Shown here piece by piece: positions 8,860-16,560 of a stretch of DNA of 64,000 nt; within the stretch, counting starts at the first letter, position 1, and each line of letters starts with the position of its first letter. The notes beneath the pieces were generated by a model. That model did no database searches and was not told where the DNA came from. It saw only the letters and a list, made by a program, of their open reading frames with translations. The stretch is taken from positions 63,556 to 127,555 of the forward strand of contig NZ_KB891332.1 of the NCBI RefSeq assembly GCF_000373385.1. The letters run 5' to 3'. The translations under genes were made by a program, and so were the position numbers. Source of the DNA: Thiobacillus thioparus DSM 505. Lineage in GTDB: Bacteria > Pseudomonadota > Gammaproteobacteria > Burkholderiales > Thiobacillaceae.

Positions 8860-9855
8860 TCAGGTCGTCGCAAGCGCCTCACGCACGACCACAGCGTCTC
8901 CCAGCATGCCCTGCACCGCCTCCACCACAGCTTCGGCGGTCGGCAGCGCGGCCTGTTCCAGCACCCACGAGGACGCGCCGGGCGCGTCCGGCCCGGTCAA
9001 CCGCACGACCGGCGCACGCAGGGCATCGAACGCCCGGGTGACGGCCAATGCGGCCAGTTCCGCCGCCATGCCGCAAAGGCCGCTGGCTTCGGTGACGGCG
9101 ACAAGCCGTCCGGTCTTGCGCAGCGAGCGCAGCACCGTCGCCTCATCAAGTGGCTTCAGCGTGCGCAGATCGATCACCTCGGCAGCGATGCCTTGTGCCT
9201 GCAACTGCTCGGCGGCCTGCAGGCACACCCCGACCGTCTTGGCATAGCTCACCAGCGTCACGTCGGCACCGACGCGGCGCACGGCCGCCTGTCCGAGCGG
9301 CACGAGGTGATCGGCCACGTCGGGCACCTCGCCTTCCTGATGCAGCAGGGCAAGATCAGTGAAGAACAGCACCGGATTGTCGTCGCGGATGGCCGCCTTG
9401 AGCAGCCCCTTGAAATCCGCCACAGTCGACGGCATCACCACTTTCAGCCCCGGCGCATGCGCGAACATCGCTTCCAGGTTGTGGTTGTGCTGCGCACCGA
9501 CGCACCAGCCGCTGCCGGTCATGCTCATCGCCACCAACGGAAATTCGAACTGCCCGCCCGACAGATAGCGCAGTTTGCCGGCGCTGTTGACCAGCGCGTC
9601 CATCGCATAGGTGAGAAACGGCGCGAACAGCAGGTCGATCACCGGCCGCAGACCGCTCGCGGCTGCACCCACCGCCGTGCCGGCGATAATGGCTTCGGCC
9701 AGCGGGGTATTGCGCACACGTGCGGTACCGAAATTCCGCACCAGATCGCCGCGCTTGGTGGCCACGCCTTCGCCCACCAGAAGCACGCGTTCGTCGCGCT
9801 GCATTTCCTCGGCAAGCGCCTGATGGATCGCCTGTTCGGTCGTCATTCGGCTCAT
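8860..9855 (-). CDS. Thiamine-diphosphate 2-oxoacid/acetoin dehydrogenase E1 subunit beta
   Basis: Beta subunit of an alpha2beta2 E1 component of the pyruvate, branched-chain or acetoin dehydrogenase type. The 331-residue protein has the transketolase pyrimidine-binding domain (EAIIAGTAVGAAASGLRPV, LRYLSGGQ) and the C-terminal transketolase domain (DVTLVSYAKTVGVCLQAAE, VIDLRTLKPLDEATV). ATG at 9855 (MSRMTTEQAIHQAL) overlaps the stop of the alpha subunit by four bases. Substrate cannot be decided from sequence; the split alpha/beta layout fits acetoin or pyruvate enzymes. There is no lipoyl E2 or flavoprotein E3 in the operon. Confidence 0.9.
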   Translation of the reverse strand: MSRMTTEQAIHQALAEEMQRDERVLLVGEGVATKRGDLVRNFGTARVRNTPLAEAIIAGTAVGAAASGLRPVIDLLFAPFLTYAMDALVNSAGKLRYLSGGQFEFPLVAMSMTGSGWCVGAQHNHNLEAMFAHAPGLKVVMPSTVADFKGLLKAAIRDDNPVLFFTDLALLHQEGEVPDVADHLVPLGQAAVRRVGADVTLVSYAKTVGVCLQAAEQLQAQGIAAEVIDLRTLKPLDEATVLRSLRKTGRLVAVTEASGLCGMAAELAALAVTRAFDALRAPVVRLTGPDAPGASSWVLEQAALPTAEAVVEAVQGMLGDAVVVREALATT

Positions 9856-10832
9856 GGGCGGGCTCCTTGCTCCACATACACATGATGGGTAAGCGTGCGC
9901 GGATCGGGCCACGCGCTCGCCTGGGCGAAGTGTGCGGCGGCCTCGATACGCGCCGCGACCCGGTCGCGCAACTGGGCCAGACCCGCCGCGTCGAGAGTGC
10001 CCTGCGCAAGCAGCCGATCCGCGATCCCTTGCAAGGGGTCGCGCGCCTGCCAACGTGCCAGCTCGTCGGCGTCGACATAGGCCTGGTCGTCGGGTTCGAA
10101 ATGTCCGCGCAGCCGGTAGGTGACGAGTTCCAGGAAATGCGGCCGCCCATCCGCACGGATCGCCGCAACCGCTTCGCGTGCGGCTGCGTGCACCGCCTCG
10201 ACGTCATTGCCGTCGACCGTCACAACCGGCAGTCCATGACCTGCCGCCCAGTCGGCGATCGCATTGTCGGGCATGGTCTCGCGGCGGTGCACGAAGGCCT
10301 GCCAGTCATTGTTCTCGCACACGAACAGCAGCGGCAACTGCCATTGCACCGCAAGGTTGAGCGCCTCGTGGAAAATGCCTTCGCAGGCCGCGCCGTCGCC
10401 GAAGAACACTGCCGTGATCCCGCCCGGTTCGCCCTGCCCCATCTTCTGCGCAAGGGCGACGCCGGGCGCCATCGACAGCTCGCCGCCGACGATGGTCGAG
10501 GTGAGCACCACGCCGAGTTCTTTCGCCGAAATGTGCAGGCTGCCGCTGCGGCCGCCGCAGTAGCCGTCGACGCGCCCCAGCACCTCGGCCATCAAGCGGC
10601 CGGGGTCGGCGCCACGGGCGATCAGGTGCCCCGCGCTACGGTGGTTGGTGAGGATGCGGTCGCGCGACTCCAGCGCGCCGACCACGCCGACGGCGCAGGC
10701 TTCCTGGCCGACGCTGGTACAAGTGCCGGGGGCGCCGCCACGCTGGAATTCGACGAGCTTCTCTTCGTAGGCACGGATCAGCAGCATGACCTCCAGCCGG
10801 CGAAGGGCGTCGGTCATCCCCACCGCGCTCAT
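9852..10832 (-). CDS. Thiamine-diphosphate 2-oxoacid/acetoin dehydrogenase E1 subunit alpha
   Basis: Alpha subunit of the same E1 enzyme, 326 residues. It has the thiamine-diphosphate motif GDG at 145-147 followed by NN at 174-175, the expected spacing. It also has GQEACAVGV and a GRSGSLH loop, matching E1-alpha proteins. Start ATG 10832 overlaps the cytochrome c stop by four bases; an internal ATG five codons later is also possible. It catalyses thiamine-dependent decarboxylation or cleavage and normally hands an acyl group to lipoyl-E2. No E2 is seen here, so the acceptor is either encoded elsewhere or different. Confidence 0.9.
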   Translation of the reverse strand: MSAVGMTDALRRLEVMLLIRAYEEKLVEFQRGGAPGTCTSVGQEACAVGVVGALESRDRILTNHRSAGHLIARGADPGRLMAEVLGRVDGYCGGRSGSLHISAKELGVVLTSTIVGGELSMAPGVALAQKMGQGEPGGITAVFFGDGAACEGIFHEALNLAVQWQLPLLFVCENNDWQAFVHRRETMPDNAIADWAAGHGLPVVTVDGNDVEAVHAAAREAVAAIRADGRPHFLELVTYRLRGHFEPDDQAYVDADELARWQARDPLQGIADRLLAQGTLDAAGLAQLRDRVAARIEAAAHFAQASAWPDPRTLTHHVYVEQGARP

Positions 10833-11320
10833 TGGGCCACCTGCACCGGCAGGTTTTTCGGCGTCAGATCGAGATAGGGCGTGGCCACCTGGCCGCCCGG
10901 CGGCACATAGGCCGGCACCGGCTGGCCTTTTGCGCCGAGGCTGCGCACATAGCGGTAGATCGCCTTGAGGTCGGCATCGCTCATGGCCCGCAGCGACGGG
11001 GCCGGCATGGGCGGCCGCATCGGCTGACGCGCCCGTTTCAGCCAGGTCTTCTCGTCCATCTGCTGGACCAGTTGTCGCAGGTTGGCCGGGTAGGTCGTAC
11101 CCCATGGCCCGTGCCAGCCCATCGCGTCGCCGGTCAGCCATTCGGATTCCGCCACCTGGCCGTCTTTCTGCATATAGCCCGGGGTATGGCAATCGTTGCA
11201 TCCGGACGTCTGGATCAGATAGCGGCCATGGCGGATTTCAGCGTCATCCCCCTGGGCCCAGGCCGCGAGGGAAACGAGGCTGGCGAGCAGCGTCCCTGCG
11301 ATTTTCATGGATGTGTTCAT
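10829..11320 (-). CDS. Periplasmic monohaem c-type cytochrome
   Basis: A 163-residue exported cytochrome c. Residues 1-22 form a Sec signal peptide (MKIAGTLLASLVSLAAWA). The single haem-binding motif CNDCH is at residues 41-45. MPAPSLRAMSDADLKAIYRYVRSL is the usual C-terminal helix of class I cytochromes; Met residues in RQPMRPPMP are candidate axial ligands. ATG 11320 is preceded by AAGGAAGGAG at good spacing; the longer frame upstream has no ribosome site. It is the first gene of a cytochrome c-E1 alpha-E1 beta operon joined by ATGA overlaps, an unusual partner for a cytosolic dehydrogenase. Confidence 0.88.
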   Translation of the reverse strand: MNTSMKIAGTLLASLVSLAAWAQGDDAEIRHGRYLIQTSGCNDCHTPGYMQKDGQVAESEWLTGDAMGWHGPWGTTYPANLRQLVQQMDEKTWLKRARQPMRPPMPAPSLRAMSDADLKAIYRYVRSLGAKGQPVPAYVPPGGQVATPYLDLTPKNLPVQVAQ

Positions 11321-11456
11321 GTTCGCTCCTTCCTTGTTTGCCGGGTGCGCATGCATCCGGACGGAAGGGAGCTTAAGTGGATTGCCGGACGCGCGTTGAT
11401 AAGTCTTTGCTAGCGGAAACCTAAATTTTTCCTAAGCCAGCGGCTAGAATCTGCGG

Positions 11457-12296
11457 ATGACCGATCTCGCCACGCTCCTTCCCCGCATCGAGCGGCTGCT
11501 CGACCGCCTCGACCATGCCGCCGCCCCCCATGGCCTTGACTGGAAAACCATCCGCGCCGCGCGCTGGGCCGCACAGACGGGCGAACTCAAGCCGATTCTG
11601 CACCCGCAACGTGTGGCGCTGAAGGATCTGCTGGCGATCGACGAGCAGAAGCAGCAGGTCGATGCCAACACGCGCCAGTTCGTCACCGGCAAACCCGCCA
11701 ACAATGTGCTGCTCACCGGTGCACGCGGCTGCGGCAAATCCTCGCTGGTGAAGGCGGTGCATGCCAAGTACGCGCCCAGGGGCCTGCGCCTGATCGAAGT
11801 GGACAAGGCCGGCTTGCCGCACCTCCCCGATCTGTTCGACCTGCTGGCGGATGCCGATTACCGCTTCATCGTCTTCATCGACGACCTCAGCTTTGCCGAG
11901 CACGAACCGGGTTACGCCAGCCTCAAGGCGGCGCTCGACGGCTCGCTGGCCGGCCCGTCGGATAATGTGCTGATCTACGCCACCAGCAATCGCCGCCACC
12001 TGATGCCGGAATACATGGCGGAAAACCTGGAAACCCGCCACCTCGGCGGCGAGGTGCATCCGGGCGAGGCGACCGAGGAAAAGATCTCGTTGTCCGACCG
12101 CTTCGGGCTGTGGGTGTCGTTTCACAGCATGGACCAGGACACCTATCTCGCCATCGCACGGCACTGGGTTGAGACGCTGGGCGTGCCTGCCGACGATGGC
12201 TTCGAGCGCGCCGCGCTGCAATGGTCGCTCGGACGCGGCGCACGCAATGGCCGGGTGGCGTGGCAATTCGCGCGCGACTGGGCCGGGAAAAAATGA
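11457..12296 (+). CDS. DUF815-family AAA+ ATPase
   Basis: A 279-residue AAA+-type ATPase of the DUF815 family, function not established. Walker A GARGCGKS is at residues 88-95. The Walker B-like FIVFIDDLSF is around 136-145. A sensor-1-like YATSNRRHL and the family segment GEVHPGEATEEKISLSDRFG follow. It is encoded divergently from the cytochrome-E1 operon and overlaps the Nudix gene by ATGA. A TAGAAT box lies immediately upstream (about 11445), so the transcript may have a very short leader. Confidence 0.9.
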   Translation: MTDLATLLPRIERLLDRLDHAAAPHGLDWKTIRAARWAAQTGELKPILHPQRVALKDLLAIDEQKQQVDANTRQFVTGKPANNVLLTGARGCGKSSLVKAVHAKYAPRGLRLIEVDKAGLPHLPDLFDLLADADYRFIVFIDDLSFAEHEPGYASLKAALDGSLAGPSDNVLIYATSNRRHLMPEYMAENLETRHLGGEVHPGEATEEKISLSDRFGLWVSFHSMDQDTYLAIARHWVETLGVPADDGFERAALQWSLGRGARNGRVAWQFARDWAGKK

Positions 12297-13234
12297 ACCT
12301 GTCCCCCATCACCGAAGTCGTCGCGGCGGTGCTCACCCAGCCCGATGGCCGTGTCCTGCTGGCGCAGCGACCGCCCGGCAAGCCCTATGCAGGTTACTGG
12401 GAATTCCCCGGCGGCAAGGTGGAACCGGGCGAATCGCTGGAGGCAGCACTGGCGCGTGAACTGCAGGAGGAACTGGGGATCGTCGTCACCCAGCCCTGCC
12501 GTTGGATCACGCGGGTGTTCGAGTATCCCCATGCCCTCGTGCGGCTGAATTTTTTCCGCGTGTTCGAATGGCAAGGTGCGCCGCATCCGCACGAGGGCCA
12601 GGTGTTTTCCTGGCAGTTGCCCGACGCTGTTGAGGTAACGCCGCTGCTGCCGGCCAATTTTCCGATCGTGAAGGCGCTCTCGCTACCCGTGGTGTTGGGG
12701 ATTTCGCACGCCGAGTCGCTCGGCGTGGACACCTTCCTGGCCCGTCTGGATGTGGCGCTGCACAACGGACTGAGGCTGATTCAGCTGCGCGACAAGACGC
12801 TGCCGGACGAGGCGCGCCTGCACCTTGCGCGCGAGACCGTGCGTCGCGCCCGTTTGCATGGCGCACGCGTGCTGGTCAACGGCCCGCTGGACCTGGCACG
12901 TGCCGCGGGGGCCGACGGCATTCATCTCGATTCGTCCGCCGCCGCCTCCCTGACGGCGCGCCCCGACTGCGAATGGGTTGGCGTGTCGTGCCATGACGGC
13001 GCCGAGCTGGCGCAGGCTGCCACGCTCGGCGCCGATTTCGCGCTGCTGTCGCCGGTATTGCCGACGTTGACGCACCCGGGCGCCACCACGCTGGGCTGGG
13101 AAGCCTTTTCGAGGCTCGCCGCGGCCAGCCCCATTCCAGTGTATGGCCTGGGCGGACTGGGACGCGAGGACGTGGCGCTGGCGCAGTCGCGCGGCGCCCA
13201 CGGCGTGGCGCTGCTACGCGGGGCATGGACATGA
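12293..13234 (+). CDS. Nudix hydrolase fused to thiamine-phosphate-synthase-like domain
   Basis: A 313-residue fusion. Residues 1-130 are a MutT-type Nudix hydrolase: the Nudix box runs about 40-62 (GGKVEPGESLEAA...RELQEELGI) with all catalytic Glu residues. Residues about 140-313 are a TMP-synthase (ThiE/TenI) barrel with LIQLRDKTL, GIHLDSSAA and PVYGLGGL. MutT hydrolyses 8-oxo-dGTP; the ThiE-like half of this known fusion has no settled role and may be non-synthetic. Start ATG 12293 overlaps the DUF815 stop. The symbol mutT is often used but is not given here because of the fusion. Confidence 0.9.
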   Translation: MNLSPITEVVAAVLTQPDGRVLLAQRPPGKPYAGYWEFPGGKVEPGESLEAALARELQEELGIVVTQPCRWITRVFEYPHALVRLNFFRVFEWQGAPHPHEGQVFSWQLPDAVEVTPLLPANFPIVKALSLPVVLGISHAESLGVDTFLARLDVALHNGLRLIQLRDKTLPDEARLHLARETVRRARLHGARVLVNGPLDLARAAGADGIHLDSSAAASLTARPDCEWVGVSCHDGAELAQAATLGADFALLSPVLPTLTHPGATTLGWEAFSRLAAASPIPVYGLGGLGREDVALAQSRGAHGVALLRGAWT

Positions 13235-13644
13235 AGCGGGTGCTGGTACCGCTGCTGTTGATCGTCGTTCTGGCAGCGATCGCGGTGGCCGGTTACTGGC
13301 TGAATCGCCCGGCCAAAGCACAGGCTGTCGCATGTACCGATCCGGTGGCAGGCTGCCGCTTCAGCCACCACGGCGCCACGGTAACGGCGTATTTTTCGGC
13401 CCACCCAAAACCGCTGGAAGCGTTCCGGCTCAGCGTCAACGCGCCGGGGGCGGCACGGGTGAGCGCCGAGTTCCAGATGAACGGCATGGAAATGGGGTTC
13501 AACCGCTATGACCTGCACCCGTCCGACAATGACACTTTTGTTTCAAGCGTGACGTTGCCGGTATGCGTCAGCGGACGACGAGACTGGACCCTGACCCTCG
13601 AGATCGACGGGGTGCATTACGCACTGCCCTTCAGTACGCGCTGA
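13231..13644 (+). CDS. Membrane-anchored or secreted small protein, unknown
   Basis: A 137-residue protein beginning MKRVLVPLLLIVVLAAIAVAGYW, a signal anchor or uncleaved signal. A periplasmic beta-rich domain follows with four Cys (ACTDPVAGCRF; PVCVSGRRD), perhaps a disulphide-stabilised fold. ATG 13231 overlaps the Nudix stop by four bases and has GGGG seven bases upstream; the ATG at 13225 is too close to that site. Met-rich FQMNGMEMGFNRYD is noticeable and could bind metal, but this is speculation. No family is recognised. Confidence 0.75.
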   Translation: MKRVLVPLLLIVVLAAIAVAGYWLNRPAKAQAVACTDPVAGCRFSHHGATVTAYFSAHPKPLEAFRLSVNAPGAARVSAEFQMNGMEMGFNRYDLHPSDNDTFVSSVTLPVCVSGRRDWTLTLEIDGVHYALPFSTR

Positions 13645-13715
13645 AACCTTCCGTACATGTAAGCGTCATAATACGAAGTCTATAATGAAAAGTGGATTAT
13701 TGAGGGGTCTACGCG

Positions 13716-14417
13716 ATGCCAACTGAACACACCTACAAGCAGTTTGACGCCGAACTGGAAGCCGTGCGCGCCAACGTGTTGAAAATGGGGGGACTGGTCG
13801 AGGAGCAGATCACCAATGCCATCGAAGCGCTCATCCAGGGCAACATGAAGCTGGCCGATCAGGTGGACGCCAACGATCACAACGTCAATGCGCTGGAAGT
13901 GGCCATCGACGAGGATTGCACCCACATCATTGCGCGCCGCCAGCCGACGGCCTCCGACCTGCGCATGGTGATGATGGTGGTCAAGACCATCACCGATCTG
14001 GAACGCATCGGCGACGAAGCGGCGAAGATCGCACGCATGGCCCGGCTGATCCACCAGGCCGAGCGCATCAGCCTGCCGCGCTTCTCCGAAGTCAAATACA
14101 TGGCCGATCTGGTGCTCGACATGCTCCGGAAGGCGCTCGACGGCTTTGCCCGCCTGGACGCCACCAAGGCGGTCGAGATCGCGCGCCAGGACCAGTCGGT
14201 AGACGAGGAATTCCGCCTCAACCTGCGCCACCTCATCACCTTCATGATGGAAGACCCGCGTACCATTTCGGTGTTCATCGACATCCTGTTCGTCACCAAG
14301 GCGATCGAACGCATGGGCGATCATGCCAAGAACATGTCGGAATACGTGGTCTACATGGTGAAGGGCAAGGACGTGCGCCACACCTCGCTGGAAGAGATCG
14401 AGAAAGAAGTGCTCTAG
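13716..14417 (+). CDS. phoU: Phosphate signalling protein PhoU
   Basis: Negative regulator linking the PstSCAB phosphate transporter with the PhoR/PhoB two-component system. The 233-residue, all-helical protein shows the two repeated PhoU three-helix bundles, each with the metal-binding E/DxxxD signature: TDLERIGDEAAKIAR near residue 90 and TKAIERMGDHAKNMSEYV near 190. No pst or phoB gene lies beside it, so it is a stand-alone copy in this window. A strong terminator follows at 14428. Confidence 0.95.
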   Translation: MPTEHTYKQFDAELEAVRANVLKMGGLVEEQITNAIEALIQGNMKLADQVDANDHNVNALEVAIDEDCTHIIARRQPTASDLRMVMMVVKTITDLERIGDEAAKIARMARLIHQAERISLPRFSEVKYMADLVLDMLRKALDGFARLDATKAVEIARQDQSVDEEFRLNLRHLITFMMEDPRTISVFIDILFVTKAIERMGDHAKNMSEYVVYMVKGKDVRHTSLEEIEKEVL

Positions 14418-14427
14418 GCGCGTGACA

Positions 14428-14471
14428 TCGCACAGCAAAACGGGCGCCCAGGCGCCCGTTTTGCTGTGCGA
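14428..14471. terminator. Perfect bidirectional terminator between phoU and yggX
   Basis: A 21-bp perfect stem (14428-14448 paired with 14451-14471) with a CA loop, containing CAAAACGGGCGCC / GGCGCCCGTTTTG. It lies between convergent phoU (+) and yggX (-) and has an internal T-run on both strands, so it can end transcription from either side. Confidence 0.85.
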
Positions 14472-14478
14472 CGATCTC

Positions 14479-14754
14479 TTACTTGCTGGGCGGCACGTAC
14501 CCTGCCGCGGCATCGACATTACCGCCGCCGAAGAAGTAGCGCTCCATCTGTTCCATCAGATAGGTACGTGCTTGCGGGTCGGCCAGGTTGAGGCGGTTCT
14601 CGTTGATCAGCATGGTCTGGTGGCGCTGCCAGCCGCTCCAGGCTTCCTTCGACACGTTCTCGAAAATCTTCTTGCCCAACTCGCCCGGCACCGGCTGGAA
14701 GGCCAGACCTTCGGCTTCGCGCCCGAGCTTCACACAATTCACCATCCGCGTCAT
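14479..14754 (-). CDS. yggX: Probable Fe(2+)-trafficking protein YggX
   Basis: A 91-residue cytosolic protein that protects iron-sulphur clusters from oxidative damage. The family start [17 protein letters not shown] carries the single conserved Cys, followed by [20 protein letters not shown] and [18 protein letters not shown] 14754 has AGGAG nearby upstream; a longer frame adds seven residues unlike the family. It is the last gene of the long minus-strand cluster, 17 bases after the TPR gene. Confidence 0.95.
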   Translation of the reverse strand: MTRMVNCVKLGREAEGLAFQPVPGELGKKIFENVSKEAWSGWQRHQTMLINENRLNLADPQARTYLMEQMERYFFGGGNVDAAAGYVPPSK

Positions 14755-14771
14755 TTGCTGCTCCTGAAAAT

Positions 14772-15110
14772 TCAATCGTTCGATTTTAACCCAAGCCGCT
14801 TCTCGATACGCCGGGCAAACACCGTCATTTCCTTGGCCGCCTGCTTGTCTCCACGCGCCTCGGCCACTGCGATGCCCTGCTGGTAAGCCACCAGGGCTTC
14901 GCTCCAGGCTTCGGCGTCGGTCAGGGCCTTGCCCAGCAATTTCCAGGCGGCGGAATACTTCGGATCGAACTCAACCGCGCGGCGCAGGTGCTCGGCAGCA
15001 CTCGATGCATTCCCCTGTTTGAGATATTCGTTGCCGAGCGAAAAGCGCAGCAAGGCGTTGTCGCGGCCGCCGGCCAACAGAGCAAGGAAATTTTCCAGAG
15101 GATCAGGCAC
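14772..15110 (-). CDS. TPR-repeat protein, unknown
   Basis: About 112 residues, probably from GTG 15110 ([15 protein letters not shown]). It has two to three tetratricopeptide repeats: [40 protein letters not shown] and [19 protein letters not shown]. It is a soluble helical scaffold with no catalytic feature. The start is uncertain because the frame continues upstream inside trkH. The chosen GTG overlaps the trkH stop by eight bases, as expected for a coupled gene. Confidence 0.75.
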   Translation of the reverse strand: MPDPLENFLALLAGGRDNALLRFSLGNEYLKQGNASSAAEHLRRAVEFDPKYSAAWKLLGKALTDAEAWSEALVAYQQGIAVAEARGDKQAAKEMTVFARRIEKRLGLKSND

Positions 15111-16560
15111 GCCAGAAGGTCCGGGTAAAGACGACAAGCACGGTAAGCAACTCCAGTCGCCCCAGCAGCATGGCAATGGTGCAGATCCAGGTCTGGAAGT
15201 CCGTGAGGCTCGCGTAGGTTGTCGCGGGGCCCACCTGGTTCAGTCCGGGACCCGTGTTGTTGATGGAAGCGATCACGGCAGAAAAAGCTGTAACGAAGTC
15301 CAGCCCGCTAGCGGTCATAAGAAGCGTCATGGCAATGATGGCGAACACATACATGAATGCAAAGGCCAGTACGGCATAGATAACGTTGTTGGGCACCACG
15401 TGTCCGGCCAGCTTGACCGGCAGCCGCGCTGCCGGATGAATCAGGCGGGTCAGTTCGCGTCGCCCCTGCCTAAACAGGAGTTGCGCACGCACCATTTTCA
15501 TGCCGCCGCCGGTACTGCCCGAGCAGGAGGCAAAGCAGGACAGAAGCAGCATACAGAGCGGGGCAAAAATAGGCCACTGGTTGTAGTCGGTGTTGGCAAA
15601 CCCGGTTGTCGTAGCGATCGAAACGGTATTGAACACCGCAAACCGCAATGCCTGAAGAAAATCAGGGTAGACGTGCATGACGTTCAGAAAAATCGCGATC
15701 AGCAGCGAACTGCCCAGCGTCACGATCAGGAACCAGCGCACCTCGGGGTCGATTCGGTAGGCGGCCATCGATCGCTGGCGCCACGCCAGGAAGTGTGTGG
15801 AGAAATTGATCCCGGCCGCCAGCATGAACACCACCGTCACCGCCTCGATGGCCGGCGAGTTCCAGTAGCCGAAGCTGGCATCGTGCGAAGAGAATCCACC
15901 CAGTCCCATCGTACTGAACGTGTGCATGACCGCATCGAACGGCGTCATGCCGGCCAGCCAGAACGACAGCCCGCACGCGATCGAAATGCCGACATAGACC
16001 AGATACAGTCCCTTGGCGGTTTCCGTGATGCGCGGCGTGAGCTTGGTGTCTTTCATCGGGCCTGGCGTTTCGGCCTTGTAGATCTGCATACCCCCCACGC
16101 CCAGCAAGGGCAGGATGGCGACCGCCAACACGATCAACCCCATGCCGCCCAACCATACCAGCAGGCCGCGCCACAGGTTGATGGAAAGCGGCAGCGCATC
16201 CAGGCCGGAGAGAACAGTGGAACCCGTGGTGGTAATGCCCGATACCGTTTCAAAATAGGCGTCGGTAAACGAAAGGTGGGGCAGGTAGATCAGGAGGGGC
16301 AGTGTGGCAAAGGCTGGGAGGCTGGTCCACGCCAGCAGCACCAGAAGGAAGCCGTCACGGGTCTGCAGTTAGCGCTGCGATTTCCGGGTAAAGAGCCAGG
16401 TGAGCGCCCCGGCGACGAACGTGACGATGATGGCATCGTCGTAGGCGCGCTGTGCCCCGTCGGCCACCAGCCAGGACAGCGTCAGCGGCAGCAGAAAGGT
16501 GGCCGAGAACAGCATCACCACCTTGGACAGCACGTTCAGAACGGGGGCAATGCGGGACAT
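15103..16560 (-). pseudogene. trkH: TrkH potassium channel subunit, interrupted by in-frame TAA
   Basis: Membrane pore subunit of the Trk K+ uptake system, partner of TrkA just upstream (TGATG overlap). The full frame is 485 codons, matching TrkH length, with K+-filter-like segments SGITTTGSTVL, TMGLGGFSS, TTGFANTDY and NNTGPGLNQ. Codon 64 (16369-16371) is TAA, falling where the family has Glu in the conserved (R/K)ELxxRDGFL segment: here RKSQR-stop-LQTRDGFLLV. Reading frame is the same on both sides, so a single base change (GAA/GAG-like to TAA) explains it, not an indel. The intact remainder could only restart weakly (GTG 16341) and would lack the first membrane helices. It is either a recent loss, a strain variant or a sequencing error. 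Confidence 0.85.

Noticed and set aside
11395-11450. Sigma-70 promoter TTGATA ... TAGAAT before the DUF815 gene
   Set aside because: Spacing is far too long for the pair; only the TAGAAT box remains as a weak hint.
15103-16341. A shorter, separate trkH gene starting at GTG 16341
   Set aside because: It lacks the first membrane helices that are encoded in the same frame just upstream. The simplest reading is one gene with a nonsense codon.
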